In this document: one piece after another, positions 1 through 6,200 of the stretch
How the letters are laid out: the number at the start of each line of letters is the position of its first letter
How positions within the stretch are numbered: position 1 is the first letter of the stretch
NCBI GenBank assembly: GCA_002328295.1
Contig: DCXE01000037.1
Span: forward strand, 1-6,319
DNA from: Candidatus Peribacter sp. UBA2144
GTDB lineage: Bacteria; Patescibacteriota; Gracilibacteria; Peribacterales; Peribacteraceae
Direction of reading: 5' to 3'
Length of the DNA stretch: 6,319 bases
Made by a program: the position numbers and the translations under genes
The notes under the pieces: model-generated
The model's database searches: none
The model's input: only the letters and a program-made list of their open reading frames with translations
What the model was told of the DNA's origin: nothing

Positions 1-577
1 GCACAGTCTCCTCTGCCACTTTACCTGTTCTTATTGGCGGCTTTCTAAGATTACTAATTACATCAGGACTAATCCATGGCATATCTGCCAATGAAGTTGG
101 TGGTGCACTTTCATGATCGGGAATCACAAATCTGGCTTTTGCGTCGGTATTAACCAGATCACATTTGCATACCATAATAAAACTCGTACAAGCTTCATAA
201 TCATATCTTAATATTTCAAGAACTTGGAGAATTCTTTCTCTCACAGCCTGCCATTCGTCAATTCTACTTACTTTATTGTCCTCGTCTATTCTCATGGATG
301 CCTCAAATTCTTCTCGAAAAAGCTCAAGAATTCTGAAGAAAAAATCTTCAGTATATGGAGAATCACCTAATTGTTCAGGCCCCACGTTTGGACGAAGGCA
401 TGCTGCTGCCGGGCTGGTTGGCACAGCAATTGTTTTGCCATCCTTTGTCTGGGTGATAGTAATAAAAACTGGTCCTTTGGCAGATTCAGAACTTCTCTCG
501 GGTGATTGTGCATCACACGGTGAAGTTGGCTTTTCGTCCCTATTGGTAGCAATTTCTGAACTCATTGATTCTGGCAT
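1..577 (-). CDS. Hypothetical protein, 3' end cut by window edge
   Basis: The minus strand is open without a stop from the ATG at 577-575 to base 1, giving 192 codons of a longer protein. An in-frame TAG at 592-590 bounds it upstream, so this is the first possible ATG; M5 is an alternative start. It begins 27 bp after the gltX stop, so it is probably cotranscribed. No strong ribosome binding site is visible. Residues 1-35 are rich in Ser, Pro, Glu and Thr and look disordered. Residues 36-53 (VFITITQTKDGKTIAVPT) look like a beta hairpin. Residues 77-130 look helical and acidic (DFFFRILELFREEF; WQAVRERILQVLEILRYDYEAC). A CKC pair lies at 137-139, and the visible end is Pro-rich. There is no signal peptide or membrane segment. 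I do not recognise the family and assign no function. The long open frame with amphipathic helices favours a real gene over the overlapping plus-strand frame. Confidence 0.75.
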   Translation of the reverse strand, partial: MPESMSSEIATNRDEKPTSPCDAQSPERSSESAKGPVFITITQTKDGKTIAVPTSPAAACLRPNVGPEQLGDSPYTEDFFFRILELFREEFEASMRIDEDNKVSRIDEWQAVRERILQVLEILRYDYEACTSFIMVCKCDLVNTDAKARFVIPDHESAPPTSLADMPWISPDVISNLRKPPIRTGKVAEETV

Positions 578-604
578 AAAACCATACGCCTAATGCCGAA
601 TATG

Positions 605-2086
605 TCAAGTATTCTTGACAGAGGCTATCCGCGCAATAGTCTCCTCTTTGCCAAGTACAGAAGCAACCTCAAATGCTCCTGGGCTATAGGGAAGTCCTGT
701 CAAAGCAGCTCTGAGTGGCCAAAGAACTTGTCCTTTTTTCCACTCTTTATCCTCAGATAACTTGAAAAGCACCTCCTTAAGATTCTCTTCATCCCACCCC
801 TTTTCATCTATCGATTCAAGAGTGTCTTTAAGTGCTTCCATAACTTCAGGGAGAATTTCTTTAGTAACTTTCTGCTTCTCATTTACCAAAAGGTCAGCCT
901 TCACTTTAGGTGCCTTATAAAAGAAGCCCATCATCTCTACGGCTTCCGGGAAGAAAGTCAGCCTGTCCTGAATCAAGCTAGCTTTCGCTTCAAAATCAGA
1001 ATCATTCTCTACCTCATGGTATTTTTCGGATACAACCGGACGGATTCTATCCGCAAATTCGTTCACAGAAATCTTCCTGATCCATTGTCCCTGCAACCAA
1101 TCGAGTTTTTCTGTATCAAAGATCGCCCCAGATTTTTGCACGCGTTCAATTGAAAAGTTTTCGATAAGTTCATCCATGGAAAAGATTTCCTCAGAAGTCC
1201 CCGGATTCCAGCCGAGCAGTGCAAGGAAGTTCAGCAATGCCTCCGGCAGGTATCCCTTATCAATGTAATCTTCGGCCGCGACATCGTTCTGCCTCTTGCT
1301 CAGTTTCGTCTTATCTTTATTCAAAAGAAGCGGAACATGTGCATATCTTGGCGGCTTCCATCCAAGTTCTTGGAATAGGAGCAAGTGCTTTGGCAGAGAA
1401 CTAAGCCACTCTTCCCCGCGAATCACGATATCAATATCCATCAAATGATCATCAACAACGTGCGCAAGGTGATATGTTGGAAATCCGTCGCTCTTCATCA
1501 GTACTTGATCATCAATTGTGTGTCCCATAAAGGTCAGGTTCCCTCTTATGTCATCTGTAAATGTAATTTTTTCTGATCGAGGGATCTTTAAGCGCAAAAC
1601 ATGCGATTCACCAGCATCTACTTTTTTTTGAACTTCCTCTTCGCTCAAGCTACAACAAAGCCTGTCATACATCGGAGCCTCTTTTCTCTTCTGTTGATCT
1701 TCGCGCATCTGATCAAGTCGCTCAGAAGAACAAAAACACCTGTAAGCAGAACCTTTCTTCAAAAGTTCATCTGCGTACTTCTTATATATATCTAAGCGTT
1801 GAGATTGAATGTAAGGTCCGCGATTGCCTTTGCCGGAAACTTCTCCTTGATCCAGAATAACACCCTCATCCGGATCCAGGTCAGCCCAGTGCAAAGTTCT
1901 AAGAATGTTCTTGGTTGCTCCGGGGACAAATCGCTCACGGTCGGTATCTTCAATTCGTACCAAAAACTCACCCTTAGATTGCTTAGCAACTAAATATGAA
2001 TAAAGCGCAGTCCTTAAGCCCCCAACATGAAGTAAGCCTGTGGGGGATGGGGGAAAGCGGGTTCTCACAGACTTAAGATACCACAT
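605..2086 (-). CDS. gltX: Glutamyl-tRNA synthetase
   Basis: This class I aminoacyl-tRNA synthetase joins glutamate to tRNA(Glu) in the cytoplasm; in organisms lacking GlnRS it also charges tRNA(Gln) for later amidation. At 493 aa it has the usual full length. The N-terminal catalytic core starts at VRTRFPPSPTG (7-17) with the HIGH-type signature HVGG (20-23), followed by RIEDTDRER (44-52). A Cys-x-Cys (117, 119) and a later Cys pair (144-145) lie where many GluRS enzymes bind zinc. GFPTYHLAHVVDDHLMDI (201-218) and the KMSKS-type loop KLSKR (261-265) complete the active site. The region after about 330 is the helical anticodon-binding part, with LDWLQGQW. The start is supported by AGAAGGA four bases upstream of the ATG. 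It lies downstream of the cyclophilin gene across a palindromic repeat and 27 bp before the next gene. Whether the enzyme is discriminating cannot be decided by eye. Confidence 0.97.
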   Translation of the reverse strand: MWYLKSVRTRFPPSPTGLLHVGGLRTALYSYLVAKQSKGEFLVRIEDTDRERFVPGATKNILRTLHWADLDPDEGVILDQGEVSGKGNRGPYIQSQRLDIYKKYADELLKKGSAYRCFCSSERLDQMREDQQKRKEAPMYDRLCCSLSEEEVQKKVDAGESHVLRLKIPRSEKITFTDDIRGNLTFMGHTIDDQVLMKSDGFPTYHLAHVVDDHLMDIDIVIRGEEWLSSLPKHLLLFQELGWKPPRYAHVPLLLNKDKTKLSKRQNDVAAEDYIDKGYLPEALLNFLALLGWNPGTSEEIFSMDELIENFSIERVQKSGAIFDTEKLDWLQGQWIRKISVNEFADRIRPVVSEKYHEVENDSDFEAKASLIQDRLTFFPEAVEMMGFFYKAPKVKADLLVNEKQKVTKEILPEVMEALKDTLESIDEKGWDEENLKEVLFKLSEDKEWKKGQVLWPLRAALTGLPYSPGAFEVASVLGKEETIARIASVKNT

Positions 2087-2090
2087 ATAG

Positions 2091-2097
2091 TCCTTCT
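2091..2097 (-). promoter_or_regulatory. Ribosome binding site of gltX
   Basis: On the minus strand AGAAGGA lies four bases before the ATG at 2086. It is the clearest Shine-Dalgarno sequence in the window and fixes the gltX start. Its first base directly follows the outer end of the palindromic repeat at 2098, so the folded repeat would stack immediately beside it. Confidence 0.7.
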
Positions 2098-2195
2098 GTC
2101 TGAACCATGATTAAAAGGATTTATTGATAGACAGGATTAAGGATCATTCCCTGTAATCAAGTTAATCCTGTAATCATGTGAATCAAGGTTCAGAC
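2098..2195. repeat. 98-bp intergenic imperfect palindrome (GTCTGAACC type)
   Basis: The ends are perfect 9-bp inverted repeats, GTCTGAACC at 2098-2106 and GGTTCAGAC at 2187-2195. The pairing continues for five more base pairs after one A-A mismatch. An inner stem is formed by ACAGGATTAA (2131-2140) and TTAATCCTGT (2162-2171) around a 21-base loop, and TGAT/ATCA (2125-2128, 2173-2176) extends it. The interior is built from short words such as GATTA, AATCCTG and TAATCA. The element fills the whole space between the cyclophilin stop codon at 2196 and the gltX ribosome binding site at 2097. From memory, very similar sequences with these ends recur between genes in many unrelated bacterial phyla; this was not checked here. 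Confidence 0.85.
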
Positions 2196-2903
2196 CTACT
2201 TCACCTCCACCTTAAACGTCACAGGCTCCAAAGGCTTATCGTTTGCCCCTTTCTTTACTCGTGCGATTCTGTCTACGACATCCAGTCCTTCTTTGACTTC
2301 ACCAAACACAGTGTGCCTTCCTTCCAGCCACTGCGTACCTTCTTTTCGTTGGATTATGAAGAACTGGCTACCATTAGTATTGGGTCCACTGTTTGCCATG
2401 GCTACAAAACCTTTTTTCATTGGAAGCGACTTGAGCTCATCATTGAAACTGTAACCCTGCGCAGTTAGATATTCTTCCACTGTCATTTCTTTAAGATCGT
2501 CCGGCAAAGGATCGTTGGAAATATCGCTTAAGGTCTTTTTGTGCAAATCGTAACTCTTTGCATTTATTTCATCCTCAAACTTTTCCCCAAAAATACTCTC
2601 TCCTCCGGTTCCATTTCCACTTGGGTCTCCTCCCTGAATCATAAAATCGGGAATTACACGGTGGAATGTAAGATCGTCGTAATAGCCGGACTGAGCCAAG
2701 GCTACGAAGTTGGTAACAGTCTTTGGTGCTCTTTTTGCATCCATTTCTATGTTGATATCCCCCATGGAGGTTTTTAAGGTCACTTCATATTTTCCACTTA
2801 AGACTTCACCTTGAAAATTAAGTTCATTTGTGCCCGTTTGGGGCTTGCTACAGCCAAACATAAGAATAGAGAGAGCGAATAGGGGGATTAAGATTTTAGT
2901 CAT
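2196..2903 (-). CDS. Cyclophilin-type peptidyl-prolyl isomerase, probable lipoprotein
   Basis: This enzyme catalyses cis-trans isomerisation of bonds before proline and assists protein folding outside the cytoplasmic membrane. Residues 1-17 form a signal peptide (K3, then hydrophobic ILIPLFALSILMF) ending in MFGC, an imperfect lipobox with the candidate lipidated Cys at 18. The cyclophilin domain covers about 40-235: TSMGDINIEM at its start, FHRVIPDFMIQGGDP (80-94) with catalytic R82 and Q90, MANSGPNTNGSQFFI (169-183) with Q180 and F182, and W192 plus H197 in QWLEGRHTVFGEV. About 40 extra residues (roughly 119-161) separate EKFEDEIN from MKKGFVAMAN, where short bacterial cyclophilins have only a brief loop; I recall similar inserts in candidate-phyla proteins. 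The gene starts 27 bp after the murG stop, has only a weak AAGA before its ATG, ends in TAG and directly abuts the palindromic repeat. The exact subfamily name is uncertain. Confidence 0.95.
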   Translation of the reverse strand: MTKILIPLFALSILMFGCSKPQTGTNELNFQGEVLSGKYEVTLKTSMGDINIEMDAKRAPKTVTNFVALAQSGYYDDLTFHRVIPDFMIQGGDPSGNGTGGESIFGEKFEDEINAKSYDLHKKTLSDISNDPLPDDLKEMTVEEYLTAQGYSFNDELKSLPMKKGFVAMANSGPNTNGSQFFIIQRKEGTQWLEGRHTVFGEVKEGLDVVDRIARVKKGANDKPLEPVTFKVEVK

Positions 2904-2930
2904 ATCTTGCGCAGATTAGTGATGTTGGGC

Positions 2931-4001
2931 TCAAGATTCAAGATATCCGAGGATTATTTTAGAGATTTGTCGAGTAGCATCAGGGATGTATAGGTTACAG
3001 GTTACAGGTTTGAGGTTGTTAGTTAGGATGTTATTGATGGTGGGAATAAGTTTCTCATTCATTTCTGACTGTTGGACAATGGTGAAGCCTTCTGACTGCG
3101 ATGCAAGCTCAGCATTTTTTTGCTGATGGTCGTGTCCGACTCCCCGAAGCGGAATAAGAATTGTTGGGACAGAATTCGCAGCAAGTTCGGTAATCGAATT
3201 GGCTCCGGCTCTGCTTATGCACAAATCACTTGCGGCAAAAAAGTGTGGGTACTCTTCGTTTGCAAATTCCAATGAATAATAACCTTCATGTTCTCCTGCG
3301 CCTGATTTCACTTTACCAGTTAAGTGGATTACGTCGGCAACTTCTAATAATTCATCTATATGTTTTTTTACAAACTCATTAATAGCTTCTGCACCTTGGC
3401 TTCCCCCCATAATAAAGATTACGGATTTGCTCCTTCCTTCTAGTCCAGCGATTCGAAAGCCTTCTTCTGCCTTTCCTTGGATAACTGATTCACGAATAGG
3501 ATTGCCAACAAAAGTCTCTCGTCTCTCGTCTCTCGTCTCTCGTCCTCTGACAAATGACAAGTGACTAGCGACTAGTGACGTTGGTAATCCATAACAAACG
3601 TGATCAGCCCATTTGCTTACGACTCTGTTTGCTCTTCCACTGACGGCGTCAGATTCATGCATCACAATCGGGATCTTCATTCGTTTAGCCGCGAATGCAA
3701 CGGGGACACTTACGTATCCTCCTTTTGAAAATAAAACATCAGGATTTAATTCTTTAAGAATTTTTTTTGATGCTTTGACGGCTTTAAAAAATTTCCATGG
3801 GAAGGTCAGACTTAACCTTGGCGCTTCAATGCCTGAACAATTGAATCCCTCCTTTTCAATAAACTCGCGATCTGCTGGTTTAGTCGAACAGACGAAATAC
3901 ACATCAACGTCAGGTCGTTCTTCCTTTAATACTTTAGCAACAGAAACAGATGGGGCTATGTGGCCCGCCGATCCGCCGCCGGCAAATGCTATCAATGGCA
4001 T
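2931..4001 (-). CDS. murG: MurG, UDP-GlcNAc transferase forming lipid II
   Basis: MurG transfers GlcNAc from UDP-GlcNAc to lipid I on the inner face of the cytoplasmic membrane, giving lipid II. At 356 aa it has normal length and a two-domain GT-B layout. The first glycine-rich loop is GGGSAGHIAP (8-17) with the conserved His14. SKGGYVSVPVAFAA (92-105) and HESDAVSGRANR (115-126) follow; the family usually reads HEQN, so S117 and D118 are departures. GNPIR (166-170) marks the interdomain linker. The C-domain has GGSQGA (199-204), SRAGANSITELAA (263-275) with sugar-nucleotide-binding E272, and DHQQKNAE (291-298). Two 7-bp repeat arrays are translated inside it: residues about 141-163 (Arg/Glu-rich RGRETRDERRET) and about 325-336 (TNNLKPVTCN). 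Both fall where loop or peripheral variation should be tolerable, and all motifs are intact, so the gene is probably functional. The ATG has no clear Shine-Dalgarno sequence. It lies 97 bp after ftsW. Confidence 0.96.
   Translation of the reverse strand: MPLIAFAGGGSAGHIAPSVSVAKVLKEERPDVDVYFVCSTKPADREFIEKEGFNCSGIEAPRLSLTFPWKFFKAVKASKKILKELNPDVLFSKGGYVSVPVAFAAKRMKIPIVMHESDAVSGRANRVVSKWADHVCYGLPTSLVASHLSFVRGRETRDERRETFVGNPIRESVIQGKAEEGFRIAGLEGRSKSVIFIMGGSQGAEAINEFVKKHIDELLEVADVIHLTGKVKSGAGEHEGYYSLEFANEEYPHFFAASDLCISRAGANSITELAANSVPTILIPLRGVGHDHQQKNAELASQSEGFTIVQQSEMNEKLIPTINNILTNNLKPVTCNLYIPDATRQISKIILGYLES
2994..3028. repeat. Heptanucleotide array inside the murG 3' region
   Basis: On the plus strand five units start with GTT exactly every 7 bases: GTTACAG, GTTACAG, GTTTGAG, GTTGTTA, GTTAGGA. 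The first two are identical and the rest degenerate. They are translated on the minus strand as about residues 325-336 of MurG (ILTNNLKPVTCN), just before the C-terminal helix. The length of 35 bp is not a multiple of 3. Confidence 0.75.
3514..3580. repeat. Two-part heptanucleotide array inside murG
   Basis: Nine 7-bp units plus four bases stay in one register on the plus strand: GTCTCTC four times (3514-3541), GTCCTCT, GACAAAT, GACAAGT, GACTAGC, GACTAGT, then GACG. The array therefore has a homogeneous half and a divergent half. On the minus strand it encodes MurG residues about 141-163 (ending RGRETRDERRET), between the N-domain and the GNPIR interdomain linker. This segment is about ten residues longer than the corresponding stretch of MurG proteins I remember. 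Confidence 0.9.
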
Positions 4002-4041
4002 GGTTGAAGTATATGAGTCAATTAGAGCACTTAAAAGGATT

Positions 4042-4101
4042 TAAAAGAGTTAAAGGATATAAAGGAATCATTTATATCTTTTATATCCTTTAAATCATTT
4101 A
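4042..4101. repeat. AT-rich hairpin between ftsW and murG
   Basis: TTAAAGGATATAAA at 4050-4063 pairs perfectly with TTTATATCCTTTAA at 4080-4093, a 14-bp stem. It continues inward by a G-T, a G-C and an A-T pair to a loop of about 10 bases, and outward with mismatches to about 4042/4101, where it includes the ftsW stop codon. Adjoining bases 4031-4050 contain the direct repeats TTAAAAGGAT and TTAAAAGAGT. It occupies most of the 97-bp spacer. The stem has almost no G-C pairs, so it is better described as a palindromic repeat than as a terminator. Confidence 0.7.
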
Positions 4102-5304
4102 GGAAGCCAGTCTCAATCGTCGTTTGAGCATTCTCTGCAGATTCTTACGCTTAGCTCTCCTCGAAGATAATGACTCATGAGTCGTATACATGGAAATATT
4201 CAGCAATATTCCCGTAGCTACCAATATAGAGACCAGCGAAGATCCTCCGTAACTTATAAATGGCATAGTTACTCCGGTAAGTGGAAAAAGTGCAAGATTT
4301 ACGCAAATATTTATCAGAGTCTGAGCTGCGATCCAAGTTGTGATACCTGCGGCAACCAAAGCTCCAAACCTATCCGGTGCATCCTGTGCAATTCTATATC
4401 CTCGAATAACAAAAGTAGAAAACAATGTAATGATGATAAGCAATCGCATGAATCCAAGCTCTTCTGCCATTGCAGCGAAGATTGCATCAGCTTGAACTTC
4501 CGGCAGATAGCCGAACTTCTGAATTGATTTGCCGTATCCAATTCCGAATATTCCGCCACTTCCAACTGCAATCAGTGCCTGTTTGATTTGGAATCCGATT
4601 GTTTCCGCCAGATCCTGATTTCCAGGTTGAAGGAAAGCTTTAAAACGATTGCGAATATATTCTTGGCTTAAAATCATAGGCAAGCCCATCACTCCGGCGA
4701 TTGCTCCGCCCAAAATCAAATGAAGAAAGTTTCCTCCTGCTATAAAGAACATAACAGCTGCTATGCCGGAGATTACGAGGAAAGATCCAAGGTCCGGCTG
4801 AAGAGCAATAAGCATTGTGCTTACGGTCAAAAGTATCGCAAACGGAAGAAAACCCTCCTTAAATGTACCGATCAGCTGTTCGCGTTTCTGGAGCCAGATT
4901 GCAAGATAGAAAATAAAAGTCAGCTTAAGAAGTTCAGATGGCTGAAGAGAAAAAGATCCGATATAAAGCCAGCTGTATGCAGTCCCATACTCAGCGCGCA
5001 GGCCCGGTACAAAAACTGCAAGAAGAAGCAGCATAGTCAGCGCAAAAAGAGGGAGCGCGAGTCGTTCCCATAATCTGTAAGGAACGATCATCGTAAATAA
5101 CATTCCCAAAAGGCCGACTATCACATGAGAAAAACTTCTCCAAAGATAGAACGCATTTGTAGATGCTTCGCGCGATCCTTGGTTTACCAGGCGTTCTGTA
5201 AGCTGATAACTTTCGAAAACGCTAACGCTTGCGATCATTGCAAGACCGAATAAGGTCAGAACAATTGTTATGCCCAAGAGAAGCAAATCCATTCTGCGAA
5301 ACAT
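4099..5304 (-). CDS. ftsW: SEDS-family peptidoglycan glycosyltransferase, FtsW/RodA type
   Basis: SEDS proteins polymerise lipid II into glycan strands in the cytoplasmic membrane, working with a class B penicillin-binding protein. The protein has 401 aa and about ten hydrophobic segments (roughly 6-28, 58-76, 82-100, 122-138, 152-169, 171-189, 191-211, 286-302, 317-338, 351-371). Family signatures are SLQPSELLKL (119-128), ALQPDLGSFLV (167-177), GIGYGKSIQKFGYLPE (254-269), DAIFAAMAEELGF (273-285) with the likely catalytic D273, and PLTGVTMPFISYGGSSL (341-357). The family usually reads DFIFA where this protein has DAIFA. The C-terminal tail (381-401) is strongly basic, suggesting contact with the cytoplasmic membrane face. 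It starts 10 bp after the glycosyltransferase stop with no clear ribosome binding site, which suggests translational coupling. The following murG argues for FtsW rather than RodA, but the sequence alone does not exclude RodA. Confidence 0.95.
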   Translation of the reverse strand: MFRRMDLLLLGITIVLTLFGLAMIASVSVFESYQLTERLVNQGSREASTNAFYLWRSFSHVIVGLLGMLFTMIVPYRLWERLALPLFALTMLLLLAVFVPGLRAEYGTAYSWLYIGSFSLQPSELLKLTFIFYLAIWLQKREQLIGTFKEGFLPFAILLTVSTMLIALQPDLGSFLVISGIAAVMFFIAGGNFLHLILGGAIAGVMGLPMILSQEYIRNRFKAFLQPGNQDLAETIGFQIKQALIAVGSGGIFGIGYGKSIQKFGYLPEVQADAIFAAMAEELGFMRLLIIITLFSTFVIRGYRIAQDAPDRFGALVAAGITTWIAAQTLINICVNLALFPLTGVTMPFISYGGSSLVSILVATGILLNISMYTTHESLSSRRAKRKNLQRMLKRRLRLAS

Positions 5305-5314
5305 AGCCGGAGAA

Positions 5315-6193
5315 TTATAGATCTTCCTTGGATTTAAGTCCTCTCAAAAACGCTTTTCTATGTTTCCCGCTCATGGTCGGTAAAAACGCTGTAATTTCAT
5401 ATCCTAAGCGCTTAACGCCCTTGGGCTTCCTTCCTATATCGGGAAAATGGTGTATTGAACGCCCCAAGGTCTCCATTCTTGCAAGGGAATCTTTGTGTGT
5501 AAGCGGATGGTGGTGCATAGCCTTTGCTTCAGGCTGATAAAAAAGCTTCAAGGGATGTTCCTTTAGTCGTTTTCCCCATTCAATATCTTCCCAGCCGTAC
5601 AGGCTGACATTTTCGGAGAAAGGATGTTCACGTGCAATGTCTCGCGGCAGGCTTATGTGACTTGTGTATGTGAATCGTTCTTGAACAGATTTAGGAATAT
5701 AGTTGTTCGCATATTTCTTTAGTTGAGGATACCCAAATTGCCATCCGGATTTCTCGAGCCACTGCATTGTTGGATTGATCTCCAGATCAGGATCCCATGT
5801 CGTGTAACCCAATACTGCTGATCGACAATTGACAATTGACAATTGACAATTGACATTCTGATTACTCAATTTCCGGTGAGCTTGAAGGTGAACTTCACAT
5901 GCATTGGGTGCAAGAAAAATATCATCACCTATAAAAAGAACGCGAGATGATTCTGCAATCTCTGCTCCCTTGTTTCGTGCCACGCCCTGTTGGGATTTTT
6001 CAATCTCTAAATATTTAAGAGGGACTCCCAATCTCGATTCAGTACAAATCTTCTTGGACTCATTGCATGGTCCATCGCTTATAACAATCACTTCCAGATC
6101 ATCTCTGACTGTTTGAACCCCAATATGCTCGAGACACTTCTTAAGAATATTAGGGCGCTTGTGCGTGGGAATGATAATGGAGAGATTGGGCAC
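5315..6193 (-). CDS. Family 2 (GT-A) glycosyltransferase
   Basis: This 292-aa cytoplasmic or membrane-associated enzyme should transfer a sugar from a nucleotide-sugar donor; donor and acceptor are unknown. The GT2 fold begins at once with LSIIIPTHKRPNILKKCLEHI (4-24). EVIVISDG (34-41) and GVARNKGAEIA (70-80) form the nucleotide-sugar site, and FIGDDI (87-92) is the DxD-type metal site. GWEDIEWGKRL (200-210) with E202/D203 is the probable catalytic base region, and HHHP (227-230) may complete metal binding. There is no membrane segment. The start is GTG at 6193, because no ATG occurs between it and the upstream in-frame TGA at 6271-6269, and the fold starts at residue 4. No Shine-Dalgarno sequence is visible: the start follows seven Ts and a 7-bp repeat array. 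Residues about 112-124 (QNVNCQLSIVNCR) are encoded by another array. The position before ftsW and murG suggests a role in envelope glycans, which is an inference. Confidence 0.92.
   Translation of the reverse strand: MPNLSIIIPTHKRPNILKKCLEHIGVQTVRDDLEVIVISDGPCNESKKICTESRLGVPLKYLEIEKSQQGVARNKGAEIAESSRVLFIGDDIFLAPNACEVHLQAHRKLSNQNVNCQLSIVNCRSAVLGYTTWDPDLEINPTMQWLEKSGWQFGYPQLKKYANNYIPKSVQERFTYTSHISLPRDIAREHPFSENVSLYGWEDIEWGKRLKEHPLKLFYQPEAKAMHHHPLTHKDSLARMETLGRSIHHFPDIGRKPKGVKRLGYEITAFLPTMSGKHRKAFLRGLKSKEDL
5824..5858. repeat. Heptanucleotide array inside the glycosyltransferase gene
   Basis: The plus strand carries four perfect GACAATT units (5824-5851) and one variant GACATTC (5852-5858). The minus strand reads this as QNVNCQLSIVNCR, residues about 112-124, between a helix ending HRKLSN and the strand AVLGYTTW. 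The unit differs at one base from GACAAAT and GACAAGT in murG, and has the same orientation relative to its host gene. The frame is open although 35 bp is not a multiple of 3. Confidence 0.92.
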
Positions 6194-6200
6194 AAAAAAA

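Noticed and set aside
276..593. Plus-strand open frame of 105 codons
   Set aside because: It lies opposite a longer minus-strand frame (577 to 1) whose composition and helices look protein-like and which continues the direction of all other genes.
605..2933. Alternative genetic code with reassigned UGA, as in some candidate phyla
   Set aside because: TGA ends gltX and murG at the expected protein ends, and no in-frame TGA interrupts any gene.
3514..3580. CRISPR array or frameshifted pseudogene in murG
   Set aside because: The units are 7 bp without spacers, which excludes CRISPR. The reading frame continues through to GNPIR and all C-domain motifs, so the gene is not broken.
4042..4101. Rho-independent terminator after ftsW
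   Set aside because: The stem is almost entirely A-T and the following T stretches are interrupted, so it lacks the GC-rich stem and clean U tract of an intrinsic terminator.
3613..5073. Plus-strand frames opposite murG and ftsW (3613-4044, 4177-4527, 4720-5073)
   Set aside because: They overlap genes with complete conserved motifs on the other strand and show no recognisable protein features.
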